NCBI GenBank assembly: GCA_013115145.1
Contig: JAAPAO010000088.1
Location: 1-64,000 of the forward strand
Length of the DNA: 64,000 bases
Origin: Perkinsus chesapeaki
Taxonomy: Eukaryota; Perkinsozoa; Perkinsida; Perkinsidae
Reading direction: 5' to 3'
The position numbers were made by a program, and so were the translations under genes. Each line of letters opens with the position of its first letter. Position 1 is the first letter of the stretch. A model generated the notes under the pieces. The model was not told the DNA's origin and made no database searches. It saw nothing but the letters and a program-made list of their open reading frames with translations. Shown here in pieces: positions 9,649 through 21,234 of the stretch.

Positions 9649-10512
9649 TTATGAATGAGCGTAACGTGCCTTCTTTGATGCGTCGTCCCTATAGACCCCA
9701 AGCACCCAACTCTTGTATGACTTATCATCCTCTATCGTGACCTTCCCAATTTTATGAACTTCTGAGGGAGCCTCATCGCGATTACATGTTCGCAGTATTG
9801 CTTTATTACGTCGACTGAGGGAGTTAGGGAAATCATAGTGGCTCTTCACTGGAGTGAAGACGTGTGTTGTTAGGCTTAGAGGCTTGCTCGGGTGACCAAA
9901 TATTGATATGCTTGCCGTGAGATCGATACGGATAACCGTAGCATTACGACTATTCGGCATGGTGGCAAGACACACTGTCCAAAACTCTCCTAGCGCGCTC
10001 CAAGGGACACGTTCATTGACCGTTAGTGCACCATTATTGCCCAAGACTGCACCGTTCGTGTAGACAGTAGAAGTCCCCGTTGACCCGATTCCAACTGCGA
10101 TGGAGTCAGTTTTCATCTTCAACCACCAAGGATTTCCCTACACTGATAATGAAATTGAGAAGTTGGCATATTTACTCGCTCCTTCTGTAATATGTCGAAA
10201 GTCGTAGGCATCGCTATGCAGCCATTCTGGTGGGACTTTAAGACTTATGTGCGTCAGTTTAACCTCCCATCCGCTCACGGACACCTGAACGATATAAGGC
10301 TTCAATACCATGATCACCATGTTGAATAAGATGAATAGACCGATACTGTATATGGTGAGAAACATACAACCAGCGAAAAGCTGCCGTGTACGGTGCTCTT
10401 CTCTAGGGTCTTCAGCATTTGATAGTAACCCATGTCTTTGCACGCATGTTGGACACTCTTCGGCGGGAGTTACTCCAGAGCTGCGCGAGTAGGTAAGAGT
10501 CGACCGGCGCAT
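9649..10512 (-). pseudogene. Membrane paralogue 4, interrupted by an in-frame TAG
   Basis: The 5' half runs from ATG 10512 through a hydrophobic segment (FLTIYSIGLFILFNMVIMVL), PPEWLHSDAYDFRHITEGAS and KYANFSISLSV, then meets TAG at 10138-10140. The same frame continues at once with GNPWWLKMKTDS and 150 more open codons to 9649. Homology to the other copies is continuous across the stop (they read LAVDNNPWW here), so this is a nonsense mutation rather than an intron. The downstream half carries no frameshift and may be recent, so stop readthrough or a sequencing error cannot be excluded. Confidence 0.6.
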
Positions 10513-10599
10513 GGTAGTGTTGGGTGAGAATCCAATTCCTAGGACACAAGTAGCTTGACACCCTCTGGATTCGCTCGTATAATCGAACAAGAGAAACCC

Positions 10600-10839
10600 T
10601 TACAGTAAGCCCTTACAAAAAGCTACGTAAAGAGCGAAATGCGCATCAGTAGCGCGCTGATCCAGCAGTTCCATTCGACACGTGGGCGCCTTTCCGCACA
10701 GAAGCGCCGTGGGCCGTGGCGCGTGGCGCGACTCGCTCCACATGTGCGACAAGACGGCACTTTCAGGAGTTGCCGTCGATCTGCAAACCAAAACCTCCAA
10801 ACCAGCAGAGATGGCGAGCAGCACGGCTACGACCGCCAT
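10600..10839 (-). CDS. Possible small secreted protein
   Basis: 79-codon ORF from ATG 10839, just upstream of membrane paralogue 4 on the same strand. Its N-terminus, MAVVAVLLAISAGLEVLVC, looks like a signal peptide, and four further cysteines follow. No homologue recognised. It could equally be a chance ORF or a lost 5' exon of the neighbouring gene. Confidence 0.22.
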   Translation of the reverse strand: MAVVAVLLAISAGLEVLVCRSTATPESAVLSHMWSESRHAPRPTALLCGKAPTCRMELLDQRATDAHFALYVAFCKGLL

Positions 10840-12246
10840 CAATGGCAACCAGGACCACGCCTGCCGTACTGATCGTGTCCTGGCTTACTAGGATTCTCAA
10901 GTATTGTTACGGGGAATCCCTATTAGAGAGTTCTGCAGGTTGGCTAGCTCTCGAACGGTTTCTCATACCGGCATTGTTGGATTCTTAAGTGTCAGTGGGT
11001 TAAGTGTGTCTGCACTCCCCATTTTTAACGCTTACAATTGTCACAATGTAGTTTGCGTGGCTTTCCTTGTGCGCATGCGTCGCGTAAGGTGAGTTTGGCA
11101 GATTTAAGTAAGTAGATTCAGCAGATCTTACAATTCACGTACAGTTCCAGGCTCTCGGCTTATAATTCGCCTTCCCCGATCAATCTCATCCCAGCAATTG
11201 GGTGGCAACCGACCTTTATAATATAAAGTTTTTATCTGCCACTAACAATCGTTTTGAGAGGTCACTTGTGCGGATTGTCTTATCGCGTTGTGCGGTTTGC
11301 CACGGGTTTGGGCGAAGTTGTGGTGGAAAAGCGATGACCGGCCCGAGTAGCACACTCTCAAGGGCTTCTCTACGGAGAAGTGCTTAGCGGGCGAGCAATA
11401 TAGCTTTGAGGCGCAACAGCTTGATACATCGAAGACAGGCAATAAAGCGTAGGAGAAGCTACTCCTTCACGAACAGTAACGATACACAGGGTTGAGTCCA
11501 CGACACCGGGTCTTCTCTCGTTCAATGTGGTATACTTACGTCACGCAGCCCTATGTTAAGGTTCTGGTAAGAGCCGTGCTGCAAGTCCTGAGCGACATAT
11601 TCTATTCTAGATAGACGATGGGAAGGGGCGGATGCCGATCGGTTGTACAATAGTCTGGGAAGTTGGTAATCTAGGCTAGCTGAAGTGTCAGTTCGCACTC
11701 CATGCGATTGGTGTCTGATATGTCACTCACGGAAAAGTCTGACATTCAGTAAACCGTCTTCAATAAAGAGTAATACATGATACAGGAAATGACGGTCTTT
11801 ACAGTAATCATCAGAGCGAAACTTTCCTAACCGAAGCAGTTTTCCAGTATTCATCATAAAAACTAATGAATTTTATCTTTGCGAAGATTAGAAATGTCGC
11901 TCGCCACAACCGTTTCATTGTACTGAAACCGCGCTTGGCCGTTTTCCCTAGTGTTCATTTACTAACTCAACAGAATGACGGTATAAGGCAGCCCTTAATG
12001 AACAGACACGTGGCGTGTTATCCTGCTCAGATAATGACATCCCTCCTTCAATTGGTAAAACCTTCGATGACATCGTCAATCCTAGCTGGCAAGATGCTGC
12101 TGCAGTTTATTATACTTAACGGTACAAGAGTTTGTTATTAATAGTACTTGTTATTATAACCACGGTCTTACCACGAACGTGCCGCGTTATGTTGTTAAGG
12201 ACATGTGAATAAACATGATACATTGTGAGATCTCCATAGGAGATGC
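10840..12246. other. No gene recognised
   Basis: About 1.4 kb with scattered short ORFs on both strands, none with a recognisable motif or paired splice sites. Nothing repeated was noticed. Confidence 0.4.
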
Positions 12247-12826
12247 TTAGACGAACTCGGCATACTGGCGTGATGGAAAAAGCTGCTGTTGAAACGACGC
12301 CATACTGCCGCTTGGTGACTTGTAAGGCTGTGAAGACCTCGGCGGTCGGGGCTGAATAGCAATTAGTGCTTCACGGGGAGCACTGCCTTACACTATGTCT
12401 GAAGGGGCCTCGCATAGACTGATAACCGGCGGCTCCTGCCGATCGTTGTTGTTGATGGCGAAGGAGATTGTATTCCTGAAATCGCACTAAGGACATTCTC
12501 CTAGCTAATAGAACTTACGGTTTGTTTTCTGATGTGTCTTATCTCATCAGCTATGGTGGCTAGTTCATGTAGTTCCTCATGGCTAAGGCCGGGCTCTAGA
12601 ATGACATCTCCGGGCATTGACAAAGTGTCGGAGGTATCAGTTGCAAGTCCGGATTGATCTGCGAGCTCGCACAAGCGTTGAACGAGATCTCTCTTGCCAC
12701 CTGAGATAGCTGCCTACTCGCCGCAGTTCCCTCCCTCTTACCATCTGAGGCTATGCCCTTCTGTTTACATAAAGTACGCAACTGCCCCACGCGCATTGCA
12801 CCATATTGTTGATGAAGGTCGGCCAT
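12247..12826 (-). CDS. Small SAP-domain protein
   Basis: Four-exon reconstruction. Exon 1 from ATG 12826 encodes MADLHQQYGAMRVGQLRTLC and ends ASDG before a GTAAGA donor. A 45-nt intron is removed, restoring GGKRDLVQRLCELADQSG and so a complete SAP motif (two amphipathic helices, G-x-K-x-[DE]-L-V). Exon 2 runs on to a GTAAGT donor at 12518. Exon 3 encodes EYNLLRHQQQRSAGAAG, and exon 4 encodes a basic, Ser/Gln-rich tail ending QYAEFV at TAA 12247-12249. SAP domains bind DNA or RNA in chromatin and mRNA-export factors. At about 130 residues it resembles the small Tho1/SARNP class, though family assignment beyond SAP is uncertain. Confidence 0.65.
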
Positions 12827-13332
12827 TCTTGAAACACTATCGTACTAGGCTTGATGAGGCCGCTATTCAACGAGGTGTACGTATATTGGCGTTGAGGAAA
12901 TGCAAGATAGCAAGTGACGATTCATAGCGAAGACACTTTGAAACTATTATTTTTATTGCTTGTTAATTGACAACGAAACTCTTTGTTTAAAGTTTGTACG
13001 GTATCAGTGGTATTGAGAGCAATTGTATTCAGAATAATATATTAAATATGATGTGATTGAACCAGTTTCCAGTGGTGTAATCGATCATTTGTGGGCGAGC
13101 GAGATTATTGTTTGTTATTGTGTGAACTAGCCGACGATTAGTGGCGGCTTGTGTGATAGTACTGGGAACTAGTACTGGGAGTACTGGAATCTTTGTGATG
13201 AGGTTGTCCTTGACTTTGACATGTTGAAAAGATACTCTATATTTTGGTGGTATTATTTAGCTATGTATTCGCAACGATATCATTGAGGTTAACTTTTAAG
13301 ATGCTTATAGGGTCGGAGTGATGTGACTTTTG

Positions 13333-14198
13333 ATGGCAGCTGCTTCTGCATTATTAAATATGGCAACATCTGAATTCGAGAAGACTGCTGAGGCGACCGC
13401 AACCGCTGAGAAGACCGACGTGATCGAGAAGGTTGATGAAGAGGAGGTAAGATACTCTTCTAGCCGAGCCATTCTGGTGTTAAGGAGTGTTTCAGGTTAC
13501 CGAGGTCGAGGGCTGGGCTCCATCCGTTTCACTTGAGGTCAACGATAGGATAGAGACTGGTGAAGAGGGAGAGGAAGAGCTCTACCGTCAGAGGAGCAAG
13601 CTTTACAGGTAGCTAAGGGAAAGCCAGTTGGTGTTTATAATACTGATGTAGATGGGTTGCCAAGGATGAAGGCAGCGGCGAATGGAAGGAACGCGGTACT
13701 GGTGAGATGCGACTTTTAAAGGAAAAGAAAAGCGGAAGAGTAAATTGTTTTATGTGGTTTATGGTGTTCTCACGCGTGTTTTAGGTACGTGCTTTGATGC
13801 GTCAGGAAAAGACATTGAAGATCATAGCCAACCATTACGTTGTCGAGAACGGTCCCTACTGCAGCCTCAAGCCTAACGCTGGGTATTAGTGGTGCAGCTA
13901 GAGGTGTCAGAAAGTGATTGTTGCTGTCAGATCTGAGAAGTGCTGGGTTTGGATGGCCAGCGACTATGCTGATGGTGCCGAGAACACCGAGCAGTTCGCC
14001 CTGAAGTTCGGCAACCCTGATCTGGCCAAGGCTTTCGAGAAGGCATTCAACGAGGTTGGTTAACTTTCGGTAATTATCGGTATGATGGTGGATCCATTTC
14101 AGGCTAAGCAGTCGAACGCTGAGATAATCTCGGGTGAGAAGGCCGCAAAGAAGGAAGAGAAAAAGGAGGAGGAAAAGGAAGAGAAAAAGGAGGAGTAA
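13333..14198 (+). CDS. RANBP1: Ran-binding protein 1 (RanBP1)
   Basis: Six exons restore a clear Ran-binding domain. Blocks in order: EEELYRQRSKLYR, then WVAKDEGSGEWKERGTGEMR, then VRALMRQEKTLKIIANHYV, SLKPNAG, SEKCWVWMASDYADGAENTE, QFALKFGNPDLAKAFEKAF, and a Lys/Glu-rich tail ending at TAA 14196-14198. The W-K-E-R-G-x-G and K-P-N-A-G motifs are family signatures. RanBP1 binds Ran-GTP in the cytosol and stimulates RanGAP, so it releases transport receptors after nuclear export. Introns are 42-48 nt or slightly longer. The one after PNAG carries motif E (AGCTAGAGGTGTCAGAAA), shared with unrelated genes here. The start is the ATG at 13333; a second in-frame ATG lies nine codons on. Confidence 0.9.
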
Positions 14199-14383
14199 AG
14201 TGATGGGCAAGAACACTGTGTAGCAATGCCGGACTTGGCTACTGCTACGACTTGCCACTATTGCTGCTGCTGATGCATTGTACGACGTTTCTCCCGCTAT
14301 AACAAAGACCTATTAAAACCGATGAAGTGTGGTGTTGGTTAAGTGGGAGGGGTAGCAGCAGCAGCAGGTGTTGTTAGTAGGCA

Positions 14384-15008
14384 ATGACAGGCAATGATCA
14401 GCATTTCTGGGATGAGACCAGGAAGCCATGGAATGACTTGGAGAACGAGAGGAGGCCTGTGAAGCCACAGAAGAAGGCTAGTGGCAGTCGAGTCACCGAG
14501 GATACTGGTAAGAGGAGGAGATAGTTGCACTGCGTCATCACCGTGGCTCTCGAGGGTACGGTAATCGACGTAAGATGCAGATTAAGTCAAACAGTATCTT
14601 TGGTCAGAGTGAAGAAAGTTGGATTGCCTCCGAAATGGGGACTTGGAGGGCTCGGCTACTCGTGACTTTGTTGCTAGTATACTTAATGCTAGCTGTTACC
14701 GCTCAACGTGGGGCGAGTCGTACAAGTTCTACAATAACCACATTTCACCTTACTTTCATAAGGGGGCTTTGATCTGGCAACTTACAATATATTATTCATT
14801 ATTATGATTGGCTGCCATGATAGCGGAATGGTTATTTCGCTCACTTTGACTTAACATTTTTCAAGGTAAAGCCTCCCAAGCGATGGCAGGGTACTTTGCC
14901 GATATGGTGATGCAGCAAGCCATCAGTGACAAGCTGAAGGGGTCTAGTGGGGGAGTTGGAGACCACGGGATGGCTAAGGTGATAAATGGTTCACGGGGAT
15001 ACATCTAG
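14384..15008 (+). CDS. Unidentified multi-exon gene
   Basis: Exon 1 from ATG 14384 encodes a charged segment (QHFWDETRKPWNDLENERRP) and ends before a GTAAGA donor. A last exon after an AG acceptor near 14865 encodes KASQAMAGYFADMVMQQAIS and a Gly-rich tail, stopping at TAG 15006-15008. Middle exons near 14560-14780 are ambiguous, with several open frames including YNNHISPYFHKGALIW. I do not recognise the family. Confidence 0.35.
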
Positions 15009-15227
15009 CATTGAGGGAATGTAGTCAGAGTTTTCGCTAGTGATACGAAGGAGGAGATATAATAGAAACTCTCCTAGGAAATATGTCACCGAAAGCACGA
15101 AGACATATCAAATGCATTTCTGCTGGGCTCAGCCTTCGGTGTATCGCGAAGACTGCCGGGTGGCGGAATTGAACCTGTGCGGGTTTGATAATGGCAGATT
15201 TCGTGTTAGTACTCGCTGCCTCCCCAA

Positions 15228-16491
15228 ATGGCGCTGCCGAGTAGGAAGAAGAAAAGCGGTGGATCATCGGATGAAGATACGGATTCTGATAACGACGAAA
15301 AGGGCGCAAAGGGCGAGGATTTCGACCTCGAAGAGATTCGAGCACGACGTAATAGCTGAGCGGAATAACTGTTAGGCTTCCATGCTAGAGGTCGCTGGTT
15401 CGAATCTTCGGTCTGTTATTTAGAGGTATTTTCGACTAGGTCTCGCCCAGTTGAAGGCACAGCAGAAAAATGTGGCGGAAAACAAAGCCAAAGGCCACGG
15501 AGAGTTGAGCGAGATCACCGAGGGTGAATTCTTGGATGCTGTAACGAAGAGCGACAAAGCCATTGTAGCGCCGGAGGGCTGGGCGGCGGAGATAGTGGGA
15601 TGGCAGGTCCACTTCTATCACAGGAGTTTTCAAAAGTGCAAAATCATCGATAAGCATCTGGGCAGACTTGCGCGCCATTTATTGGGTGTTAAAATGGTCA
15701 AGGTAGATTCCGAGTGAGGAGGAAGGCAGAGCGTTGGATGATTCAGTTAAATGCTGAGAAGGCACCGTTCTTTGTGGATAAGCTGCGCGTGAGAGTGCTG
15801 CCTACTACGGTGCTGTTTGTCAAGGGAATAGCAGTAATAAAGGAATGGGGCGACAGATTGGAGTTGCTGTTTAATATGTGCTAGTTAGAGCTTTGTTCAT
15901 TCTCGAATGTGGGGTGATAAGTAACAAGGTTTAACGTGTGTATATCTCCGAGCTCCGTCAATGGCAGCGCAATCGAGCTGGATTCCACTAGGCTCCAAAC
16001 CGGCATACATTTGGGTCATTGAAAAACGTCGGATTCTAGGCCCAGAGGGAATGCATCTGATGTTTCGTTTTGGTCTAGGAAAATGTAAATTGTACCTCCT
16101 CTTCATTGGGAACGCTTTTTCGATCCCGAGGGAGGCATGTGGTGGTTCAGGTCCATCATATAGTAGGATTTGAAGGCCTTCGCTGTATTGACGGCGAAGA
16201 CATCACTTCTCTGAGCTTGGCAAAAGTAAAACCGCGCGCCACGAAATTGGTTATGATGCATTCCCATACCAGGTGTTGTATGAGAACGATATGATTTCCG
16301 ATGGAGAACTTGACCGTCTTGAACGTGAGGATTGGGGCTCCAGATTTATCATTAAACATTGCATTCGTCCAGCATTTCTGTTATCTTCGGGTGAGGTGTT
16401 CGTAGGTGTATACGGCGAAGAGCATAATAGTGCTGATCCGAACAGGGCGTTGATGGGAAATGCTGATGAGGATGATTATGAGTTTAATTAG
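15228..16491 (+). CDS. TXNDC9: Thioredoxin-domain protein 9 (TXNDC9 / phosducin-like family)
   Basis: Six exons: 15228-15348, 15440-15564, 15607-15702, 15747-15833, 16151-16225 and 16273-16491. The N-terminus is acidic and basic by turns (SSDEDTDSDNDEKG). Next come GHGELSEITEGEFLDAV and the thioredoxin-like core KAIVHFYHRSFQKCKIIDKH, then LNAEKAPFFVDKLRVRVLPT and IVGFEGL. The single Cys after FYHRSFQK replaces the CxxC of true thioredoxins, as is normal for TXNDC9. The family assists CCT chaperonin folding of tubulin and actin in the cytosol. Intron 1 contains a tRNA-like T-arm (motif D), and intron 5 contains motif A reversed. The 42-nt intron 2 is stopless and a multiple of three, so its retention would insert 14 residues without a frameshift. 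Confidence 0.85.
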
Positions 16492-18179
16492 GGTATCATG
16501 GTTGACTTAGTAGTAAATGCTTCAGTCATTGGGAAGGTGTTTTGTTTAGTGAGTTATTGCTATAGGCGATCATCTGATCAGTCAGCGCCATAATTATCGC
16601 CACCCCAGGCAGTCGTCGTTTAAAATGCACTTTGACGTGGAGAGCCTCGAAAGCTGATTGGAAATCTTTGTCATTGTCAACGTGTGCAAGCATTCTGTCA
16701 CAGATCAGATCAGGCTCTAGCAGGCATGGAGAACACCAGGGGGCTTTGCCAGCTCAAGTGCTCGGCTTGGGGTGGTAGTTGTCCACGTCATTATTTCACA
16801 TTCCTGTATCGTTCCGATGGGCGAGTGGTTGATTAGATGCACACCAACGCTGCATTCTGAGTCTTCCTGTCTTTATAAGATTGCTAAGGAAATGTAGGGA
16901 CTTCCCTACTACTTTTACGGAACACCGCCCGTGGTTCGAGTGAAGCTTTTGAAAGAATGAATCTATTCGATTGTAAGACTTTTTGAAAGTCTCCACAATA
17001 TGTCCATAAAATCACGGCGCCTATTCCTGGGGGGCCAGCTCGTGGCGGTTCGGACATTCGCGTCGAGGCCAACTGGAATACCCGAAGGAATGAGTAAGTG
17101 TAAGCTCTGAACCTGGAATTGGAGCCCTCGTTTGCTTACAGCTGCCTTCGACTGGCTTGTAATCAGTTTTATATATACATAAATATGGAGGGAGGGATAT
17201 AGGCTTCAGTCACTTCACAAGCTGCTTATTTCCGGTTCGACTTATGGTGTTTTTACAAAATGCAATTGAGCTCGAAAATTCTATCGATGGTCTGCGCTCC
17301 CGCAGTACGAAAGTGAGGTATGGACAATAATGACCTAATTACAATTATATGCAGTAATAATAAGCACTTGGCCAACTTTGCAAATTTCACTATGAGTATT
17401 CACCTGACCCCCTTCGATGACTCGGACTTGAGGAGTGCCTTATCAGAACGCCGCTACGCTCTATGCTGGTAGAATTGTTGTACTTGCAGTTTAACACCGG
17501 GGGCCTAGGCGTGAAGTTTTCAATGATAGAAAAGGTATCTAGGATGTCACTTCAGAGGTTGAGTCGATCGTCTAGGTTGCCACGGCGAGAGCTCGGGCCT
17601 TGATGTCGTTGAAAAACAGCTTTTATGAATGCGCTAAAAGATGTGTTATATTGTCTAGTATTCACGTGAGCATTCATATAATTCATTTACTGTATAGATA
17701 GAAAGTGCCATTGGGGAGGCTGGCGCATTCCCGGCATGGCAGCTGTGCACCTCGAAAAGGCTTAGGCTTTAAGCCCATGGAGGTTCAGGGCTTTATGAAT
17801 GCATATTGCAGTGGTAGTGTTTATTCAGATAGACCCCATCATTTGGATTCATCCTCGACAATAGTACCAGGCCAAGATAGGCCACCGATGGCTTCGGGAA
17901 GGGTGGCGTTGAAGACTGTAGGGAATAGTTATATTGGACTCGGTAATATGGGAAAGAGAGCAGGCATCTTGTTCGTCTCGGATTTAGCAATTGCTTGAAT
18001 TTGTTCAAGAGAGTTCGGAGTTTTGGTTGTTGTATTCGCCTCGTAAATGTGTATCCGCTTGGTGTCCTAAGTTGCTTCGAGTTGGGGTAGATGCCCCGAT
18101 CTATTGCCCGAGTACTTCGGTAAAAATTAAATAACTCCGGACTCATAACATTACAGTCGGTCACCGATTAACTACCAAA
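16492..18179. other. No gene recognised
   Basis: About 1.7 kb between TXNDC9 and the TPR gene. ORFs are short, and none has recognisable motifs or convincing splice partners. Confidence 0.4.
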
Positions 18180-20309
18180 ATGAACTGCCAGGATACTCAC
18201 CAATCACACCCGAAAGAATCTGCGATATCCCACCGGAAGTGATACCGAGTAAACTTGGTCAACTCCGTCACTTGTCATACTGTTACCGCATTCCAAGTGG
18301 AATAATTGTCCTTACGAGGTCAGCTGTCACAGAGGATAGTATTCGGTTGTTTAGGCAAGTTCGATGGGATTGGGGACGACCCAGTTCGGCTGGCACAAGC
18401 AATAGCATATCTTCAGGGTGCTATAGAGGCAGCTGGGAAGAATCCAACTGAGGGAGTTGTCGGTTGAAGCGTGCATTTCGTGTAGTGGAAAGATACTTCA
18501 GGCTAAGCTGTACCGTGACTTGGGAATGCATTATCATCGAGCCGAAAAGCTCCACAAGGCAGTCGAGGCGTACCGAGAGGCATGTGCCGTGCTAGACAGG
18601 TGAGCTTTGATCGATGAGTCAGCCACACTGCTTCAGGCTCGCGGACTTTTGGACATCTCGGTGACCAAGTACAAAAATTCACACAGTTAGTTTGCCCTGA
18701 GAAATTGCTTCTCGTCTCCTACTTGTGCATCTCCAGTATTTTTTTAAATAAAACTTTTCCGGTAGTCTCGCCGTGGTGTCGTAATACGTTCTGCGCCTTT
18801 CGATAGGTTTGCCGCGGATTTCCGATTCAACAGCGCCGAATATATCTAAGTTGGTGAACGGCATCTCAAACAAATTCTGGTCGTACTCGACTGGCTTATT
18901 CAGGCTCATCAGCGAGACTCCTCCAGAAAACACCGATCGTTTGCGGACGTTACGGTATCAATTGGCGTCGGCTTACAGCTGTCTGAGTGTCGCTGTTAGA
19001 GAGCGAGACGGCGATGAAGGTGAGGAAATGTTGTTATCTCATACACGGAGGTGGTTAGGGAAAATAGGAGAACTCGTGAACTTGTTCCTAGTGGTCCTGG
19101 TGATTCGCCAATGTCCTCTTTCCACTGAGGGCCTCGCCTAGACTCTTCCGGGCTTTGGGGGGGGTTGTGTCACATAGCTTGTATCATTGAAAGGAAAATG
19201 TAGATAGCGCGGCACTGGTGAAGGTCCTGTAGGCCGGCGGAAAGTCTGCGAGAGGTATACTCTTTGTATATCTTATTGTAAATTACAGCATTACAAATTG
19301 TAATGCTGATATATCATTCTGAATCAGCGAAGCTCGTTCCGTAGTCTAGTGAGCTTCTCTGGACTCCAGAGATTATTTGGACACCCAATCGCTACTGCAG
19401 GCCGCTGGTGATTGAACTTCAAATATTTATATAGCTCGTATTTTTATATAACCTTCCTGTCGTTTAGGTATCCCCGAAGCCCTCGCTTTGTGCAACAGGG
19501 CACTGGAGCTGAGGAAGGCCTGCGTTGGTGCCAAGCATCTGTCGGTGGCTGAATGCCTTAATAACGCGGCTGGGATGCTGCATGTTCAAGGTGAGGCAAT
19601 GGAATCTTGTTGATAAGATTCGGGCAGGCAGCAGCTTCTACTATCGGGTGTCATCTCTTTATCTTCTTTGTATCACGACAAGCAATCTCAGGATCATACG
19701 CCCGAGCAGCGGAGCTGTACTCGGAGGCTCTTCAAATACTCCTTACTCATACAGGCGGAAAGGAGGAGAATCGATTTGTTGCGATGACCTATTTTAATAT
19801 TGGTTTGGCGTACGAGAAGTTGGGCAAGTTGGAAGGCGCTGCTGATGCGGTAGGCGAATCTCCGGGGTGATTATTGAGCAGGAAACTTCCGACGTTGCGG
19901 TTTGCTCCTCGCTCCACTTCGGAACGTCATTCTCACTGTCTGATCACGTTGGTCGATGATCTGCGGACATCCCCGATGCTCATGTCGCCTTTGGGCAGGA
20001 TACCGACATGTCATTACGTTATATTCCGCTGCCTAATCTCGCTCGCCCTATATTCCCCAGCTGTTCGATCGGCTTTGAATTTGCCTCTGCTGTTTTGTTA
20101 AGGAATAGTCTGTCTAATGTCAGATGGAGAAGGCTGTGAATTTGTCGGCCCATTTGTGGGGTCCTTCAAACGAGAATGTGAAGGAGATGTTGAAGCAGCT
20201 GACTAGAGTGGTGGCCGAGATCAGGAAGGCCCGTCCGAAGGAGCCGGAGAATCGGCCAATGCAGGGCCCGCAGGACAACCCTGAAAAAAACAAATCACGT
20301 CTGTGGTGA
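18180..20309 (+). CDS. Tetratricopeptide-repeat protein (kinesin light chain-like repeats)
   Basis: Exon 1 is read from ATG 18180. Later exons carry helical TPR pairs: FDGIGDDPVRLAQAIAYLQG, then AKLYRDLGMHYHRAEKLHKA with VEAYREACAVLDR, then LRYQLASAYSCLSVAVRE. Further on come EALALCNRALELRKACVGAK with HLSVAECLNNAAGMLHVQ, YARAAELYSEALQILL, and FVAMTYFNIGLAYEKLGKLE. The last exon starts near 20124 and encodes MEKAVNLSAHLWGP, ending in a charged tail at 20309. The A-LYxxAL.ILL and HL.VAECLNN.A.....G.Y.EA pattern is that of kinesin light chain-type 42-residue repeats, which bind cargo or partner proteins. The intron at 18456-18501 carries motif G. Some internal exon borders are not resolved. Confidence 0.6.
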
Positions 20310-20356
20310 ATGTGAATGAGTTTCTGTTGGTGTATTGTTTGTCTGTTGAGTTGTGA

Positions 20357-20985
20357 GTGAAGTGCACGGGTGGAGTTAAGATTCCCGAACTGATGGAAAA
20401 GCTGGCGGGACTGGATACGGTGGGGGATATCTGGAAGGAGGCTATGATCGGCAGCAACTACCCCAGTAATCATCCGGTCTATGAGGAGAGAGTGGTATGG
20501 CAACTACTTCAACACAAAGACCTCAGACGAGCTCAGTAAGGGAAACCCATTCTGCCAATTCCTCGACTTCTCGTCAGCAGGTCACTTATACGAGAGCTGC
20601 CGTACACGGCTAAGCGCGAGCGCTGGCAAGCGTTGTGTAGTCTTGCCGATGGGCATCCGGAGGAGGCCGCCGATGCCCTTGTGAATGCCATACTCCTTTC
20701 CCTCGAGGAACACGACATTGTAAAATGCTCCCAGTGGATCGGTCTCAGGGAATATTAGGAAGTCCGGGCGGAGTGTCTGGCGCATCTCGGCCGTTTGCCG
20801 GAGGATTTGGTTCGTCGAGCTGTGGCGGAGATTTCAAGGACAGCAGTATTGGACAAGTCGGATGCCGCGGAGAAGAACCAAGCGAGGCTGGTGATTCTGT
20901 CTGTCTGTTTGTTGCGAAGGGTTTCTGATGTAGGTTGGAGATGTGCCGGATATGGTTGCAGCGAAGAATCAGACTACAGTTGATC
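20357..20985 (+). CDS. Unidentified helical protein, exon structure unclear
   Basis: A coding-looking exon near 20370-20495 (IPELMEKLAGLDTVGDIWKE) is followed by another at about 20583-20930. The second contains LADGHPEEAADALVNAILLS and, after an in-frame TAG at 20756-20758, VRAECLAHLGRLPEDLVRRA. Both are helix-rich with alternating Leu/Ala. Either an intron that I cannot place removes the stop, or the gene is broken. Family not recognised. Confidence 0.3.
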
Positions 20986-21029
20986 ATTCTGAAGAGCTGC
21001 TGCGTTTTATGCTGAATCGAGTAGGAAAA

Positions 21030-21111
21030 CGACAGCGGCAGGATTCGAACCTGCGCGGGCAGAGCCCAGTGGATTTCTAGTCCACCTCCTTAACCACTCG
21101 GACACGCTGTC
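21030..21111 (-). tRNA. tRNA-Ser (anticodon AGA)
   Basis: Read on the minus strand, GACAGCG at the 5' end pairs exactly with CGCTGTC at the 3' end, followed by discriminator G. The D arm contains the A-box-like GTCCGAGTGGTTAAGG. The anticodon loop is CTAGAAA, so the anticodon is AGA (reads UCU/UCC Ser codons). A long variable arm (GGGCTCTGCCC) is typical of tRNA-Ser, and the T arm is GCAGGTTCGAATCCTGC. TTTT follows directly, a standard RNA polymerase III stop. No intron. This is the only intact tRNA I see in the window and gives the reference for the many tRNA-like intron inserts. Confidence 0.95.
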
Positions 21112-21234
21112 GATGGAATCGATTCGCGTCATTGCTTCGTCCGTAAAACTTTCGGCTACTCATCTCGAGAACTCTCACGGTCCGAAATTGATGATCGGTT
21201 AAGGTGGCTGCTCTTGTTATGATGAAACTGATTC

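Noticed and set aside
9649-10140. Intron explaining the stop in membrane paralogue 4
   Set aside because: Homology to the other copies resumes one codon after the TAG, so no sequence is available to be an intron.
18809-19141. Full 110-codon ORF as an independent gene
   Set aside because: Its middle part is a TPR exon of the 18180-20309 gene; the remainder reads into introns.
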